From NCBI GenBank assembly GCA_910592205.1, contig CAJVPJ010000055.1:1-53157 (forward strand): a DNA stretch of 53,157 bases, given 5' to 3'. Shown piece after piece: positions 27,052 to 39,663 of the stretch. Both the position numbers and the translations under genes were made by a program. Source of the stretch: Paraglomus occultum. Taxonomy: Eukaryota > Glomeromycota > Glomeromycetes > Paraglomerales > Paraglomeraceae. The notes beneath the pieces were generated by a model. The model made no database searches and was not told the DNA's origin. It worked only from the letters and a program-made list of their open reading frames with translations. The first letter of the stretch is position 1, and every line of letters starts with the position of its first letter.

Positions 27052-29061
27052 GGCTGATAAGTTGGTTTTGCGAAAGAAAGATGGTGTGCTGTTGTTATGT
27101 CCTTTAATAGCTGAGTATATAAAATATGGCTGTGATGATGCAGATTCGCGTATAGATAATTCGCGAATGTATTTACTACTATTTCGATAACAATCCTCGT
27201 TATAGCATAATCAATACTACGATATGACGTTGAAGGTATATATCGGATTACAGCAGTTGTATTGTAATTATAACGAGTGGTGAATTAGTCTTGTAGGACT
27301 GTTATTTATGGGTAGCCCACCGTTATTGCCTTCCCACGTCGACCGAAGCTTAGTAATGAATTAGAAATGCGTTATAATCGATTAGATATGTGGACCCGTT
27401 AGTCATGGAGACTTTATATACGGAAAGCGTTGTACAAACTTTAAACCACTCGTATTGTTTGTGCAATTGTGCATCATGTGGAATGTGCATAGTGTAACCC
27501 TTGGAACGCTGGAATACCACAATTTAAGCCTTACCCGATTAAAAATTCAATGCGGAAGTGAATTATCCGGTACTCTTATTTATATAAAGCTCGCAAGAAC
27601 CCATCATTATTCCAAAGTAGAACTACAAGAAGTAGTCTATTTTTTGGTTACTGATACAAAAGATTACTAAATTTCAACGTTGCACACAAAGCGGTCAACT
27701 GCCAAAGTTGGGATTAGCCGAATTTCCCTTCCCGTTCGCACAAATAATCTGTATTACGTACCTCAATTATCACAAGACTTTAGACGACGGAAGGATATCG
27801 ACAAAACAAGAAATACAACAAAAGCATCTAAATCAAGAAAATTGAATCTGCATATTACGAGCAAATGTTACGGAATTAGACGCCGCAATGAGCAAATATT
27901 CGGAACAAAGACGGCCGAAAAAAGCACAATTATTTATACATCATAGAGGCCTTAGCCCAAGTTTTTAACAATCGGGCTGTGTATATAGTAATAGTAAAAC
28001 CAGACAAAGTGGGCATGTGATATCACGTTATTTACGTTTGAAATATTACTCAATCGTTTATGGTTGCCAACAAGTACTCCTGTACTTATTGTTCTTTAGA
28101 CAACTAAGGTCGTTCTTTTGTTTGTTAATGTTATCTCACATGTTAGTATTAGTATATTCAACCCTTTTCAATTTTGCGAAATTTCTCCTGCCACGAGGTT
28201 GCTTATGTAAATGGCCAGTACGGCATGATACTCCATATGGGTATTCTTAATTATTTCAAGTCTTCTGTCAGTATCAGGAGATAACTGCTGTTTTCATTAT
28301 TATTATGCAGCTGGGATAGTCATCCTACATAAATATTGGAATAATGTGTGTTCTTATCAGTAACCTCTCCTATCAGGTTTGGTACCGTTTTTAAATTACT
28401 AAATTTGGTAGTTAGTAAAAATAGCAGCTGGCTAAAGACAATCCAATTATCAAGCTAATAATGGCCAATTATGGTACCTCCTCTAGCGCTTGGGGGAAGT
28501 AACCCTCATCTATTGCTAGATTTAGCAAATACCTACTACTAAACATGGTAGGGGAGATTAACACACAATAATATTACCTTCATTCGGTTATTCTTGTTCT
28601 TGTTTAATTGTAGTGTTCTTTAATTCATTTGCTTCTTTGCTAGAATTTGGCACGCTAATCCTCTGGATGGAACGTACTCAGTAGCATTGAAAGTGATATG
28701 CCTTAAACGCCTACGGTCATAGTAAATTCTTTGTCTTTACAATAAAAGAATGCTCCTACCTTGACTACATGATCAATACAATTACCACTTAAATGAAAAA
28801 CGATTAAATAAAGGCATTCTTTTACTAAACATAGTCTTACAAACGATGATCGAATAATTGTAATAAGGACAGTAGTATGGGCCAAGTTCCACCGGTTCGC
28901 GACCACGTTTCTGTTGCTGACAAAATTGGTATATCATTTTTGCCATAAAGTATATCTACATACTATAATCAATAATTTCGGTAAAACATCTTCGTCTCTG
29001 TACGAAACGAAGGCGAAGTGAATTAATGGTGTAGCTATCAGAACCTTGTTTGTCGGAGTTC
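27052..29061. other. Spacer with weak coding relics
   Basis: No intact gene. Around 27770-27960 the plus strand carries frame-shifted but protein-like stretches (LDDGRISTKQEIQQKHLNQE, then ANVTELDAAMSKYSEQRRP). They resemble coiled-coil sequence and may be another decayed gene. The region 28380-28560 contains short repeated TACTAAA/GGTAG motifs without clear structure. Nothing else is recognised. Confidence 0.35.
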
Positions 29062-29850
29062 TTATTCTGATAGTAAAATACTTCCAGGGGTAAAGATACT
29101 TCCAGTTTGTCGGTATAAGTACATAGCGAAGAGTACGTTTTCGCCCTGAAGATCAGGGCTTAATGCATTATTGAGCGTCCAGGTGTGAAACGAGGCATAT
29201 TCATAAGATTTGATGTTGATCACCGCTTGGTTTGGTTCATTCCGATGGAATGACTTCATACAACATGTGCTAGATCTAATACAGAATAGAGGCGCGAAAC
29301 TACATGATGGTTTATCCATTCCGGGATTTTCCCTTGATTGATGGATCTCATCACCAGATTTGCGTAACAAAAATACTGTCATGACCTTCTTCAGTCATCA
29401 GAATGGACGTTTTTTCGTTCGATCATAAAAATGCGACGCCCTGCAGTCATTTAACGGTCGTTAAGATCATGTTCAGAATGTTTATTCATATTTAGATTTT
29501 GTGAAGGTCACAAGACGTATTCCCGTTTCCTCAAGCTCCATCCCACAGATGCTCGGAACGGGACTCTGTAATGACAAGGTTTCTCGTCAGCCGTAAAATC
29601 AATACCGTCAGATGGCTTGTTGGCAGAAATGTTGTCATGCAAATCTCCGATCACACAGCTCCTTTTCCTTGACGTTTAATGGCCACAAATACGCGATCAC
29701 GATTTCCTGGGTATTGAAACGAAGCAGGAATATTTCAGGACGTAGGCAGCTTTTGGATTATAGAGTATGTCCCGTATACGGTTTTCCAACATTGAAGGTA
29801 CAATTCAATAATAGGCTTTGCAAGGAAACCAGTAATACTGCATACTTTTA
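29062..29850 (-). pseudogene. Decayed coding sequence of unknown family
   Basis: This stretch is less AT-rich than its flanks. Minus-strand reading gives several protein-like pieces in order. NTQEIVIAYLWPLNVKEKEL and, overlapping it in another frame, RVFVAIKRQGKGAV lie near 29650-29720. VIGDLHDNISANKPSDGIDF then VPFRASVGWSLRKREYVL lie near 29500-29645. An open frame at 29382-29062 holds YEYASFHTWTLNNALSPDLQ and NVLFAMYLYRQTGSIF. Frames change and stops intervene, and no introns that repair them were found. I infer a pseudogene; the family is not recognised. The 106-codon frame at the 3' end could still be an intact exon. Confidence 0.4.
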
Positions 29851-30036
29851 GGTAAAGCGTATGGTTGAGAATAGAGAAAATTTTTTATATTACCAAGATA
29901 TAGAGTCTACGGTATTAAATATTGATATTGACCATGTGATTGCACAGTCGTTATTAGACTCTTCTTCATAAAATAAATACTAAAATGCAGATAAACGAAA
30001 GTAGTCATTAACATTAATGTTTTACGCCATCCGACA

Positions 30037-32122
30037 TCAATAAATGTCCGTGGGAAACAAAAAGCTATCTTCAACAAATCCCGTTTTAGTCCTCAGTGTT
30101 ACTTTCATACCATAAACTTTCCTATCCTTTTTACTAAACAAAGCAAAAAACTTAATTGCATACGTTCCAGAACTATCTTCCCAATTCCAATCCTTTAGTT
30201 CGAATTGTTCATTCCCTCCTCCCTCTCTACTAGCCAACCACGCCCATTTCTTCAAAATATCTGCATCGATGAACGGTTTCCTGGAAGCCTCCTTGATCCA
30301 AATTTCGAGAACATTTTGATTAGTCCACCCAGGTTTATGCTCAATTGGGATATACATCCTTTCTTCGGATTCCACATCATCACATTGGATCCAATAAAAG
30401 AGCTTGACTTTTCTGTCGGCTTCATAGGACTTTTGTGTGGGAAATGAAGCCGTGTTGAAGGCCTGTACTACGATACTGGATTTCTTCCCTTCTTGATCCC
30501 TTACAGTATATCGAATCGAACAAGGGTTCGGTAATGAACTGTGAACCCTCCTCGGCCCACCTGTCAGCGACTTGTACTTTGTGTAATCCAAGCCATATTT
30601 CGCTTTAATGGCCAATTTGGTCACACTTTGTGCTTCTAGTCGAATAATAGCATCCGCTTCATTGTTGGTCTCGTAATAAAACTCGGACTTTTTACTTCCA
30701 GAATAAGTTAGTGCCTGTTGCCATTCCCCGGATTTACTGAGAATTTCTGATTCAATCTGAACAATCGACAAGGGCGATTGGGAATTATTAGTAATACGGA
30801 AATCTGTTGTTAATATTTGCCAGGCGCCAGAGTAGTTCCATGATTGTTCTGCGAAAACTTTGCCTATTTGTTGCAAGTGTATTGGCGATTCGTCTGTTGA
30901 CTCGATCATTTCTTTGGTCGGATCCACAGGTATAGGATATCCATCTTCCTTTAATACTGGACCCTTTCTGACCTTCTTCGGTAACTTATAATGCGTATCA
31001 ACCGGGGGTAAAATTGCTTCTTGTATTACCGTGCTCTTGTTCACTTCAAACTTGCCATCCGGGCCAATTCCAAATTCGATAACTTCCACCTGAGGTTGGG
31101 GGTCGGACATGGACTTTATAATCAATTCGATAGCGCGACGGCCGGTCGAAGAGGTTATAAAGTGTGCGGAAGCGTGCCATTGATCTTCGTTTATGTTGCC
31201 TTTGATGGAGTCTATTAGTTCTTTGGACGTGGATGAAAGTGATTTTATGGTTTCTTCGTCAAAGACATGGAACTTGTTGGTTTTTGTTGCGCCATAGAGA
31301 CCTGTAAGGGTTTTAGACAAATCGCACAAGAATTGACAAAGTCTTTGGTCAACAGGTAGAGCACAATGTTGATAATTGATATTAAACAACACACCTTCGC
31401 CAAATTCAATGTATATCTGATTCGTTTTGGGGGCGTGTCCCACTTGAATCCATCTACGTAGATAACAGAGTAAGTAAACCTCATGGACATCATCATCATT
31501 ATATGATGATTGACGTTAGAGAAAACGAGGAAGTCGTATGACTGATTGTAATATATCACGTGAGGTGAATTGGTAGATTCTGCTCCGACGTTCTATCATG
31601 CTCAAACCTCATGGTTTGTTTCATTTCAGCTTCTCTAAACATCCCACCAACCATAAATCAAGACTCCCACGTCCCCATTCACATACTTGGGCTTATCATC
31701 AACAAAGTCTGATCTCGTGACCTGAAGCCTGTTAGATGATATGACAAATTTGAAATTGAAGCAAAAGGTGTTAGACCTCCTCCCCAATTACATAGTTTCA
31801 ATCGATCCTCAAGTCACTTTTCCACTCACCAATTTTCCAAGCTACTCTCTTCCTTAAACGTTACAAACCATGTTTTATAATCCACCGGAATAATTGTCTC
31901 CCCATCTCCAATTACATCCGTTGCAGGATCGTTTTTATCTAACAAAAACCCGTCAGATGTCCTCAATTCGATGAAATAATTATCATCATCTAAATCCTTT
32001 GCATATTTGCGGAATCTAGCAGAGATGTCTTGTAGAACTTTATTAATTGTAGGAGCAGGGGAAGAGGATTGGATAGGAACTACGAGTTTTGTATCGTTCC
32101 AAACTACTTTGACGCGAGGCAT
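30037..32122 (-). CDS. Uncharacterised 591-aa protein, three exons
   Basis: Model: 32122-31830, 31728-31652, 31442-30037, whole codons throughout. Intron 1 is GTGAGT...CAG. Intron 2 starts GTTGGT and ends AAG, and joins GVLIY to VGHAPKTNQIYIEFGEG. The long last exon has no ATG at its 5' end, so the small first exons are needed. The N-terminal 100 residues (KVVWNDTKLVVPIQ, YFIELRTSDGFLL, ETIIPVDYKTWF) suggest a compact beta-rich, possibly ubiquitin-like module. The middle and C-terminal parts look beta-rich, with WNYSGAWQILTTDFRITNNS and KVKLFYWIQCDDVESEER. There is no signal peptide or membrane segment. From memory, similar proteins form a family in Rhizophagus; no function is known to me. 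If intron 2 is wrong, the first two exons alone would end at a TAG near 31638. Confidence 0.8.
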
Positions 32123-35100
32123 TGGGTGGGAAGGGACAAGACTTCTTTGAAACCGTTAAAATGACCCAATTTTTTACTTGACAGATACAGTTTCGAATTG
32201 GTCCCAAGGCACATTCGCTTCTCTTATGCTCGTATTAATTCCCTCTCTCTTTTGAGTTTAATATCCCTCCGTCGCTGATTGCCACGATAGGGTACGAAAT
32301 CTATTTACGCTAGGGATTCATATATATATATGGGGGGTTTACAAAAATAGATCTTCACACAAACATCTGATCGGATGAACAGATAAAGGATATAATAGGA
32401 AATGCGTAATCAATATTGGGGAACAACTTTTATCGGGGAGAATGGCGGATTATAAGGGAGAGATTGGATAGGTTAACAATTAAACCATAGATTAATGTTG
32501 TCAGCGTCTTATATCGTATGCGCTGTTGATAATCCCAATTGACTGATAATTATTATCGCCAATCTTGCGAAAATATTACTACTTATTTGATTAAGTTTAT
32601 AGTTTTAAGTTACCTGCAACTATCATAATTATGTTTAAACGCCGTCGTCATTACGGAAAAGTAGCAAACAAGTATAAAAATAAAGCATGATACAAAGACC
32701 GCAATACGATGTACGATACATAATTGTCCCTAACATCATACAAAAATTTCTACAACGCTTATTGGTAGCAAGTTGCACAACGAAATTTAATCATGCTAAT
32801 CTAACGCTAATAAAGTCATAGTATGTGTGTGCATACATTGATATGCATATGATGCAATTTATGCTTTATTCACACGAGTATGTTTCTCGGATCAGACCGG
32901 ATCATTAATTAGGCCTATCTCATATGGAATTCGAAACCCCGACATAATTACCCCATGGATCTTCATTGGGAACTAGTAAACCCTGATAGATTACAGTGAC
33001 TCGTGCACAATTACTCGATTTTGGTAGTTGTGATGCAGAATTTCATCACATGAACGTTTTTGGCGCGATAGAATTGGCGTTGCTGATATGCTACCGAATA
33101 GAATTAAACGAGAGTTGATTAGATGACTGCATACTTTCAGATAAAGTGAATGAAATAGTCTATATGTGTTAATCATGCAACTAAATATAGTTGTCTTCCT
33201 TTATAGTCATATCATCGCATCGGTTCGCTGAACCATTGATATAAAGGAGCGTAATTATAAAATTAAGACTATATGGAAGTGTGCTTTGATTACAGAATTT
33301 CGAAAAAAAGTGCCGTTTTAATTTGTTGATGCTTCAATCGAAATTTAATATTTGGTACAATAGTATTGGGTGCATATACTGCATAGCTGGGACGCGAATT
33401 AGCTAACTACAATAATACAAGATTGATTATCATGTGATATGGCGCTAAGAAGTTAGCTTGTACTGCTTAGTCGTCCATAAACAATATTCTAAGAATACAT
33501 TTCAAAAGATTTCGTATGCATTATCGGTATGTTGTTATTGTAATTGTATTTTTAGCATCGGGCTCATAACATCACGCCATAAGATCAGACCATAAAATCA
33601 GGCCATCGTCGAATGTGGCACAAAATCGGATATTTATTATAGCGTTCTATCCATACCATGAGCATGATGGATAGAATAAACAATATATTATACAAGCATT
33701 CTTAATTTAATATGAAGACACGAATAAGCAAACAAAGTTGGTACGTAGTCTCAGAGATACATCCACGCGGTATATATTCAGCACGTGCAATGAATTTTGG
33801 TTATGTCTAAATGCACGCACGTAATTATTATCTTACAGCTCTTTTTTCCTAAAATCAACAGTCACCAACTTAGTGGGTTCATATATAGTTTATGAAATGT
33901 GCTAAACAGGCGTATACGTCTTTCAGTAATAATGATGTTAACGGTGTTATAATATAAAAAAAAATTTACAATAAACATATTTATTAAACAAAACTTATTT
34001 ATATCAATTGCTAATGCCTGTACGCGAAAGTTTTTCGTTATAAAAATGTAGAATTTAGCTAACAATGTATTTTTTTACTTATTCTTCCTACCTTTATCTA
34101 GTATGACATTTATAAATGTCTTTGTATGCGTCTGATTGCTTCGTTCTGTAACAGTTCTAATTTCTCATTCGCATCGTAAGTAAAAGTACACGCGGCATGA
34201 TAAGTTTGATTGTAACTCATTAAATTGTTGTTATTGTCATTCCAACTTCGTCTGAAGTAACAGATAGTTTTGGCATAACCGTAATGTTAAAATTGATACA
34301 TCGAAATTGTGAAACTCGTTTAGTACAACGTACATATATATTATTTAAAGCAATTTAACGGAAACAGAAGCAACTCCATTTAATAAGTTCCCACATGGTT
34401 TTGGTTTAGCTAACAATTTTTTCATCGTTCTTCCCGCACTTTATTGTACTGACATTCGATCTGTTACGCTTGGATTACGAATAATTCTTTAATCATCAAT
34501 CTTACGTAATTGCCCACATTGTCATATCACCGCCGTTTTCAAACAGCTTTTGGTTAGAATTCTTGATTGTGTTTCGAAAAAAAAGAGGCAAAAAACTATT
34601 GATCTGTGTCACAGCGGTTTGAGTTAATGAATAAGTTTTATATTATTTTAATAACTTATAAGCAGATTGTTATTGCCATAAATCTATTAAAGTATTTTAC
34701 CAAATACTTTTCATAATTAAATTAAGTTTTATTTATTGATTTTACCAAACTGACTTAAAAATAAAGTTTAAATTTCCATAATGTTTGAGTGTACTTTTCT
34801 ACATTTTTGCAAATGTCGTAAGTTTTTTAAGTTGGAATATTCACATGCTACTAATAATTTTGCACTATGTAATCGAGATTTGTAATCGAAATTTGAAAGC
34901 AAAGCTAGGGTTAATCAAGATAAAATTTTTACTTAAAATCAACAATGGTTGTTACATTAAAATATATAAAAAACGCAAATTCAAAACAAACCAACTTATA
35001 TTACATAAATGTACGCTCTCGAAGAGGCTTTTTGTGTCACAGTATAAAAAGAAGGTAAATTACCTATGTATTATGATACCCATTTTTTAGTTAACTAATG

Positions 35101-35200
35101 TTTAACTTATTGGGATAGGCTCCTTTCTAATACACATTAACATGGTTACTATATGGTTAATTTATAAATAAGAAAAATATGCACATGAAACTAATTTACA
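32123..35200. other. AT-rich spacer
   Basis: A TATA-like run (ATATATATATGG, about 32320-32332) lies upstream of the 591-residue gene, some 200 bases from its ATG. The rest is AT-rich with no supported coding sequence. Short open frames at 33862-34065 and 34785-35090 are low-complexity, Phe/Ile/Lys/Asn-rich translations of AT-rich DNA. Confidence 0.45.
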
Positions 35201-35204
35201 TTAA

Positions 35205-35346
35205 ACCCTGTTGTGTCTGAGTTCGGGACCTCTCTAAGTTCAGAACCCAGTCACTCATACTCAGTCCAAACTCAGTTGTGAACCCAGACTTTTGGTCCAG
35301 CACTCAGTTGTCTCAGTCCAGAACTGAGCCAACTGAGGTACAACCA
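35205..35346. mobile_element. hAT-like element end or MITE fragment
   Basis: A GC-richer island starting CTGTTGTGTCTGAGTTC. It contains several copies of CTCAGT, TCAGAAC and CAGAACTGAG in both orientations, ending GCCAACTGAGGTACAACC. Dense subterminal CTCAG/CTGAG motifs with a TGTTGTG-type terminus are typical of hAT transposon ends. The inverted complement of the start (GAACTGAGACACAACA) occurs at 42016-42031. No transposase is seen. Confidence 0.5.
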
Positions 35347-35598
35347 AACTATTCAATCGGAAGGGCGTTTGCCACAAGTACACAACAGCGCAGTGGCACC
35401 ACAGTTGGCTGATAAGTAAACCATCATCACTGATTCTAGATAGTTCAAAATTTATCGTTCAATACAGAGAAAAAAAGTCTGGCTAAACGAGTAATTAAAA
35501 TTAAATATGTTATTCTTGGAAGAAAGACGATAATATTTATATTCTTCCATCAGATAGATACCTACATGAGTTTTGAGATACGCAAATTAATCTCTATA
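35347..35598. other. Short spacer between two mobile-element remnants
   Basis: No gene; ordinary AT-rich sequence. Confidence 0.4.
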
Positions 35599-35600
35599 TA

Positions 35601-36277
35601 CAGTCAACTCTCTCTAAATGCACACTCTCCCTATTCTGCACGTGCAGCTGATTTCATAATCCCAAGGCCTCATTTCAATATGAAAATATTCTCCGTAAGT
35701 GCACACACGTGACTCTTGTGCATTAGTAGCGTAGTGATAGAATACTTGTTTCTAAACAAGTTGCCTCAATTCAACTCCTGGCTGATGCATGTAGTTAAGT
35801 TGCCAAACGTGGAGTGATTTTACCAAACCCGCATTGTGCCGATCGTTTACATCAGGCCATCCGATATTTCATTAGTACCTGATCAATGAACTTGTAGAAA
35901 TGTTTAGAATAGGAGAAAGTAGCAGTAATTTGGAAAACATGGATGATAGCACTGAAACAGCTGTTATCAGTGATAGTGTTGCGTTAAAAGCTTGGAGATC
36001 GTACAAGCATTTTTGATTCAACAAGAAAATACAAGTAAAAATGACGAATATTCTTGAAAGATATATTAGGGAAAAATCTAATATGGTGCGACAGACAAGC
36101 ATAGATCAGTATTTTATGCAATGATTATTATTATGTGAAAAGCCAATAAATTACAATAAAAATATATATTCCGTTATCACGTAATTTACTAATACAAACT
36201 CCACACTCATTGTTATCCCTAAATGCACGCTCTCATCTTTTCATTCCCAAGGGCGTGCATTTAGGGAGAGTTGACTG
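35601..36277 (+). mobile_element. Pogo/Tigger-like internal-deletion derivative, 677 bp
   Basis: The left terminus CAGTCAACTCTCTCTAAATG and the inverted right terminus CAGTCAACTCTCCCTAAATG match at 19 of 20 bases. Both sides are flanked by TA (35599-35600 and 36278-36279), the target duplication of Tc1/mariner-pogo elements. The interior keeps the 3' part of a transposase on the plus strand, broken by frame slips and stops. Pieces are CADRLHQAIRYF, MFRIGESSSNLENMDD, SDSVALKAWR, FLIQQENTSKNDE and SNMVRQTSIDQYF followed by TGA; the last is the usual Tigger-type C-terminal motif. A 12-bp hairpin (CTAAATGCACGC / GCGTGCATTTAG, 36219-36264) sits beside the right end. Non-autonomous and dead as a coding unit. 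Confidence 0.85.
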
Positions 36278-36279
36278 TA

Positions 36280-37411
36280 CAATAAGCTTTCCGACGGAAA
36301 AGAAAGATTCGAATTAGTTTAGCAATTGACATTTGGCGTTACATAATGATAAGCGTATTCTTCTGACGTGTATACCTCCCGTGTGCTATACCTGTAGTAT
36401 ACAGTAATCCGAACGTCTATTTTGATTTATTCCCGGGAATTACTTAAGGTATTCCTCTAGTATATATATACATATATCTATCTATCTATCTACGTTCTGG
36501 TTTATTGGTTATCTGATTGCTGATCAGAATACCATTTTTTGGACTTTGACCAGCATAAGTTATGAGACTGTTCTAAAATTTACTAGTAATTATAAAAACT
36601 TTTTTTTAAAAAAATAACATTAAATTTTAACACATTATTATTATAAGCTGTAGTTGTATAGTTATTATATTATTATATAGTGTGACGTAAAAAGAATACT
36701 TTTATACATAACCCAGATGCTGAGCACTTTCTGACGCAAACTGTTGCCTGAGAGACGAATAATGATAATTATTTTTTAGAAAAAAGTTTCCATATAATTT
36801 ACTAATACTTTAGAACGAAGCCAAAGTTATTGGGTTTTTGCATATTCTTTACATGGCATAGCCATCATCTATGACTATTCCTGCCCATCCCCATTCTCTT
36901 GTGCCATGCCACAGCCTCGTTGATTCTTTTACTCCTATTTCAAAATATTATATTATGCAGTAGTATATTATAATTGACAAAGCATCCAATGGGATTTTTA
37001 ACTCTCATATTTATTATTATTATTATGCAGATTCTTATCGATCAGCTGTAGACTATGTGACACAAAAAAGTCAGCGTACATTATTTTGCGCTTCCACAAA
37101 ATCATTTTATGTCAAGTTTTCTATTTGAATCAGCACAGTTTCCGAGCAAAAGTGCTTTAATTAATGTAACGTTAGCCAATATCAGGAAAAACAACAAATA
37201 TAAAATGGGGTTGTATAGTACTGCATATTCTTTTGTTCGCTGGGCAATCTGTTACACACAATGTAGTGATAGCGAAAATCAAAAATTGATGTGCAGAATG
37301 AGCGTTGCACCAAGTTTATAATATCATGTGTTTGAACTCGCTTATAAAAGCTCACACTGTTAAATAAACAGATTTGCGTTACGAATTGTTCTTGTTAATC
37401 AAAGTGTAAAT
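36280..37411. other. Spacer upstream of the TRP-like gene
   Basis: Holds a (TATC)n microsatellite near 36473-36491 and AT-rich sequence. The last 80 bases carry a TATA box for the following gene. Confidence 0.5.
37343..37350 (+). promoter_or_regulatory. TATA box of the TRP-like gene
   Basis: TATAAAAG in CTTATAAAAGCTC, 62 bases upstream of the ATG at 37412. The position and consensus fit an RNA polymerase II core promoter with a short 5' UTR. Confidence 0.55.
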
Positions 37412-39663
37412 ATGCGGAAAAAAACCTTGATTACTGGTCCATACTTTGTAATTGTGTTATCATTGATGGTTTTGATAAATTCGGCCCAAGCGTTGGGGTT
37501 GGCGCATTTACTAAAAAAAGCAGTTTATTCTGACAGCTTTCTTAATAATGTAAACACTGATGTGGCTCTTAATACGGGATTCGAAAAACCGTTGTGTGGA
37601 TCATTAGACTTTTCAAGCGCTAGTCTCACTCTTTCTCCCGTTCCAGCTGTACCAGACATACATAAAAATAAATTAACTGCCACTCTTGAAATGAAGACTG
37701 TAACTCTGACGCAACCTAAAGGTAATTGGAGCTTGTAAGTACATGACTTAACGCATGAGTACTAAAATAAAATAATTATTCGTAATTTGTTCCAGTACAA
37801 ATAGGTTATGAGGTCAATGTTCAACCCGATAACTATATCAAAACTATAATTTGCGATACGCCTAGCATTCTTAATTTCGACGATTCTTGCACAGTCGTGG
37901 GAAATCGATTGCAAATCGATACATACATAAAGAACCACGTTGGTGAGAATTTATGCATTGAACGTAAATTTGTATATAAATCTTATCGTTGACAATACAA
38001 ATTTCTTTTATTAGCCCTCTTTGACGCCTTTTCCTCCAATGGAAACAAGCTTATTATGAAAATTCTCATAAACGATCAAGGTTGTGCCAAGCTTCGTGTT
38101 AATTACGACGGAGACCCCACTATTGCCACTCCCAATGGCGACGTTCCGACCAGCACTTCGACAGGCACTTCGACAAACACTTTCGCGGACGACTTTGGTA
38201 GCAACGATACCTCGTTAACAAAAAAGCTCACATATTTGTACAACATTCCATTAGCAATTGGAGCCGTTGCTGTATTGACCACTACTTTGTTAGAAAAAAA
38301 TAATATTCGACCAGGGAACTATCACCCGTCTTCACGTGTTCTCATTCCACCTCCGCTAGCAGCACAAAGCCCTTCGATATATGACATTCTTCGTGCCGTT
38401 CAGTTTTTTGTAACAGCTGCTTTGCTTTCTGTACCTTGTCTCGAAAATAATCAAGGCTCTAACTTTATTTATCGGAATGTTGCATCGAAACTTGAATGGA
38501 CGTGCGGAATATTACCGTCTAGTATTAAGGCTCAATTCATATCCACTGCTGCCGATGACAAGATACGAGGAGGAATATGTCGGATGACTCAAAGCTGTGT
38601 AAAACAAGTCAGTGATCAATGCAAAATAATGGGATATCCCGCATTGAATAATTCAAATCCACCTTCTTCTGCATACACGGATTTTGGAAGGGCAGCACAT
38701 ATTTCAGCCTATAATTTATTTTTTATGGTATTGATTATATTCTGCGTTGTAATGGCAGTCGCGTTTGCTGTCGCGTTATTTTCTGGTGTGCTGGCATGGT
38801 TGCTTAAGTGCTTGTGGGGAAAATGGTCAATACTGAAAACTGTTGCGCACAATACTCATTTTTTAATACTCGGTAAGTGGCTTTGATACACCGCTTAATT
38901 ATGTCTCAAAATTTAACTTTGCTTCTCCCAATGTTACTAATTCCAGGTGGAATGTTTCGACTGGTAAATATCGGATGTTGTGTATGTTTTAGACCTTTTC
39001 AAATCTATCTTGAACATAACCCGCAAAATTTTTTTTTTAATTCATGTCCAGATGCTATTGCTTTATTACCCTCTAACTCTTTTTGCTGCTTATCAAATAT
39101 CACTTTACCGAGATTGTTGGCTTATGCTGTTAGTTGCCGCACTTTGTATTGCATTAATTTCTATTGGAATTGCAGCTCTTTGCATCCGAAAAATTATTAA
39201 AGACATACATAATCGCAAAGCGCGCGAGACACAAGTTCACACTTATATTTTAAGTGCGCTCTACTCGCAATATCGTAATAACTCTGAATCGCGGCAAAGT
39301 CTTATTTGGTTTTCCGCAATTACTTTGAGTTATGACTGTCTTAGAGCTTTGGCTATCGGAACGGCTCAGAATGATGGTCCTGTACAATCGGTTTGCTTGC
39401 TTATAACAGAAGTAATTTATTGCCTTTGTTTAATATATTTTAAACCGTATATGACAAATCTAATGAACTATTTGAATATCATTATTTCATTCTTGAAGTT
39501 TTCGGTTATTGTACTATTATTTCCATACTCAGATAATTGCCCGAGTAGCGTTTTTAATACCGTCGCGCTTGGGTTGCAAGGTCTTATTGTTGGACTATTA
39601 TTTACAGTAATGTTTACAAAGTCAGCCATGGCTGTTAAAAAATACATTAATAAAGTTAGATAA
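37412..39663 (+). CDS. TRP/Flc-like polytopic membrane protein, five exons, 647 aa
   Basis: Exons: 37412-37721, 37796-37942, 38015-38872, 38947-38963 (17 nt), 39052-39663. Residues 1-27 form a signal peptide (FVIVLSLMVLINSAQA). The luminal region to about 220 has paired Cys and an ML-like segment (YEVNVQPDNYIKTIICDT), then a Ser/Thr-rich stretch. Membrane segments follow at about 226-246, 275-296 and 394-426, then a bundle from 445 on. The bundle contains LLLYYPLTLFAAYQ, WLMLLVAALCIALISIGIA and LIYFKPYMTNLMNYLNIIIS. Signal peptide, ML-like domain, then TRP-like channel is the layout of fungal Flc (flavin carrier)/Pkd2-related proteins of ER, vacuole or plasma membrane, with roles in calcium or flavin handling and wall integrity. 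It ends in a short basic tail (KKYINKVR). Transport function here is inferred from layout only. Confidence 0.85.

Noticed and set aside
34785-35090. 101-codon open frame
   Set aside because: Its Lys/Asn/Ile/Phe-rich translation is that of AT-rich DNA, with no domain and no promoter.
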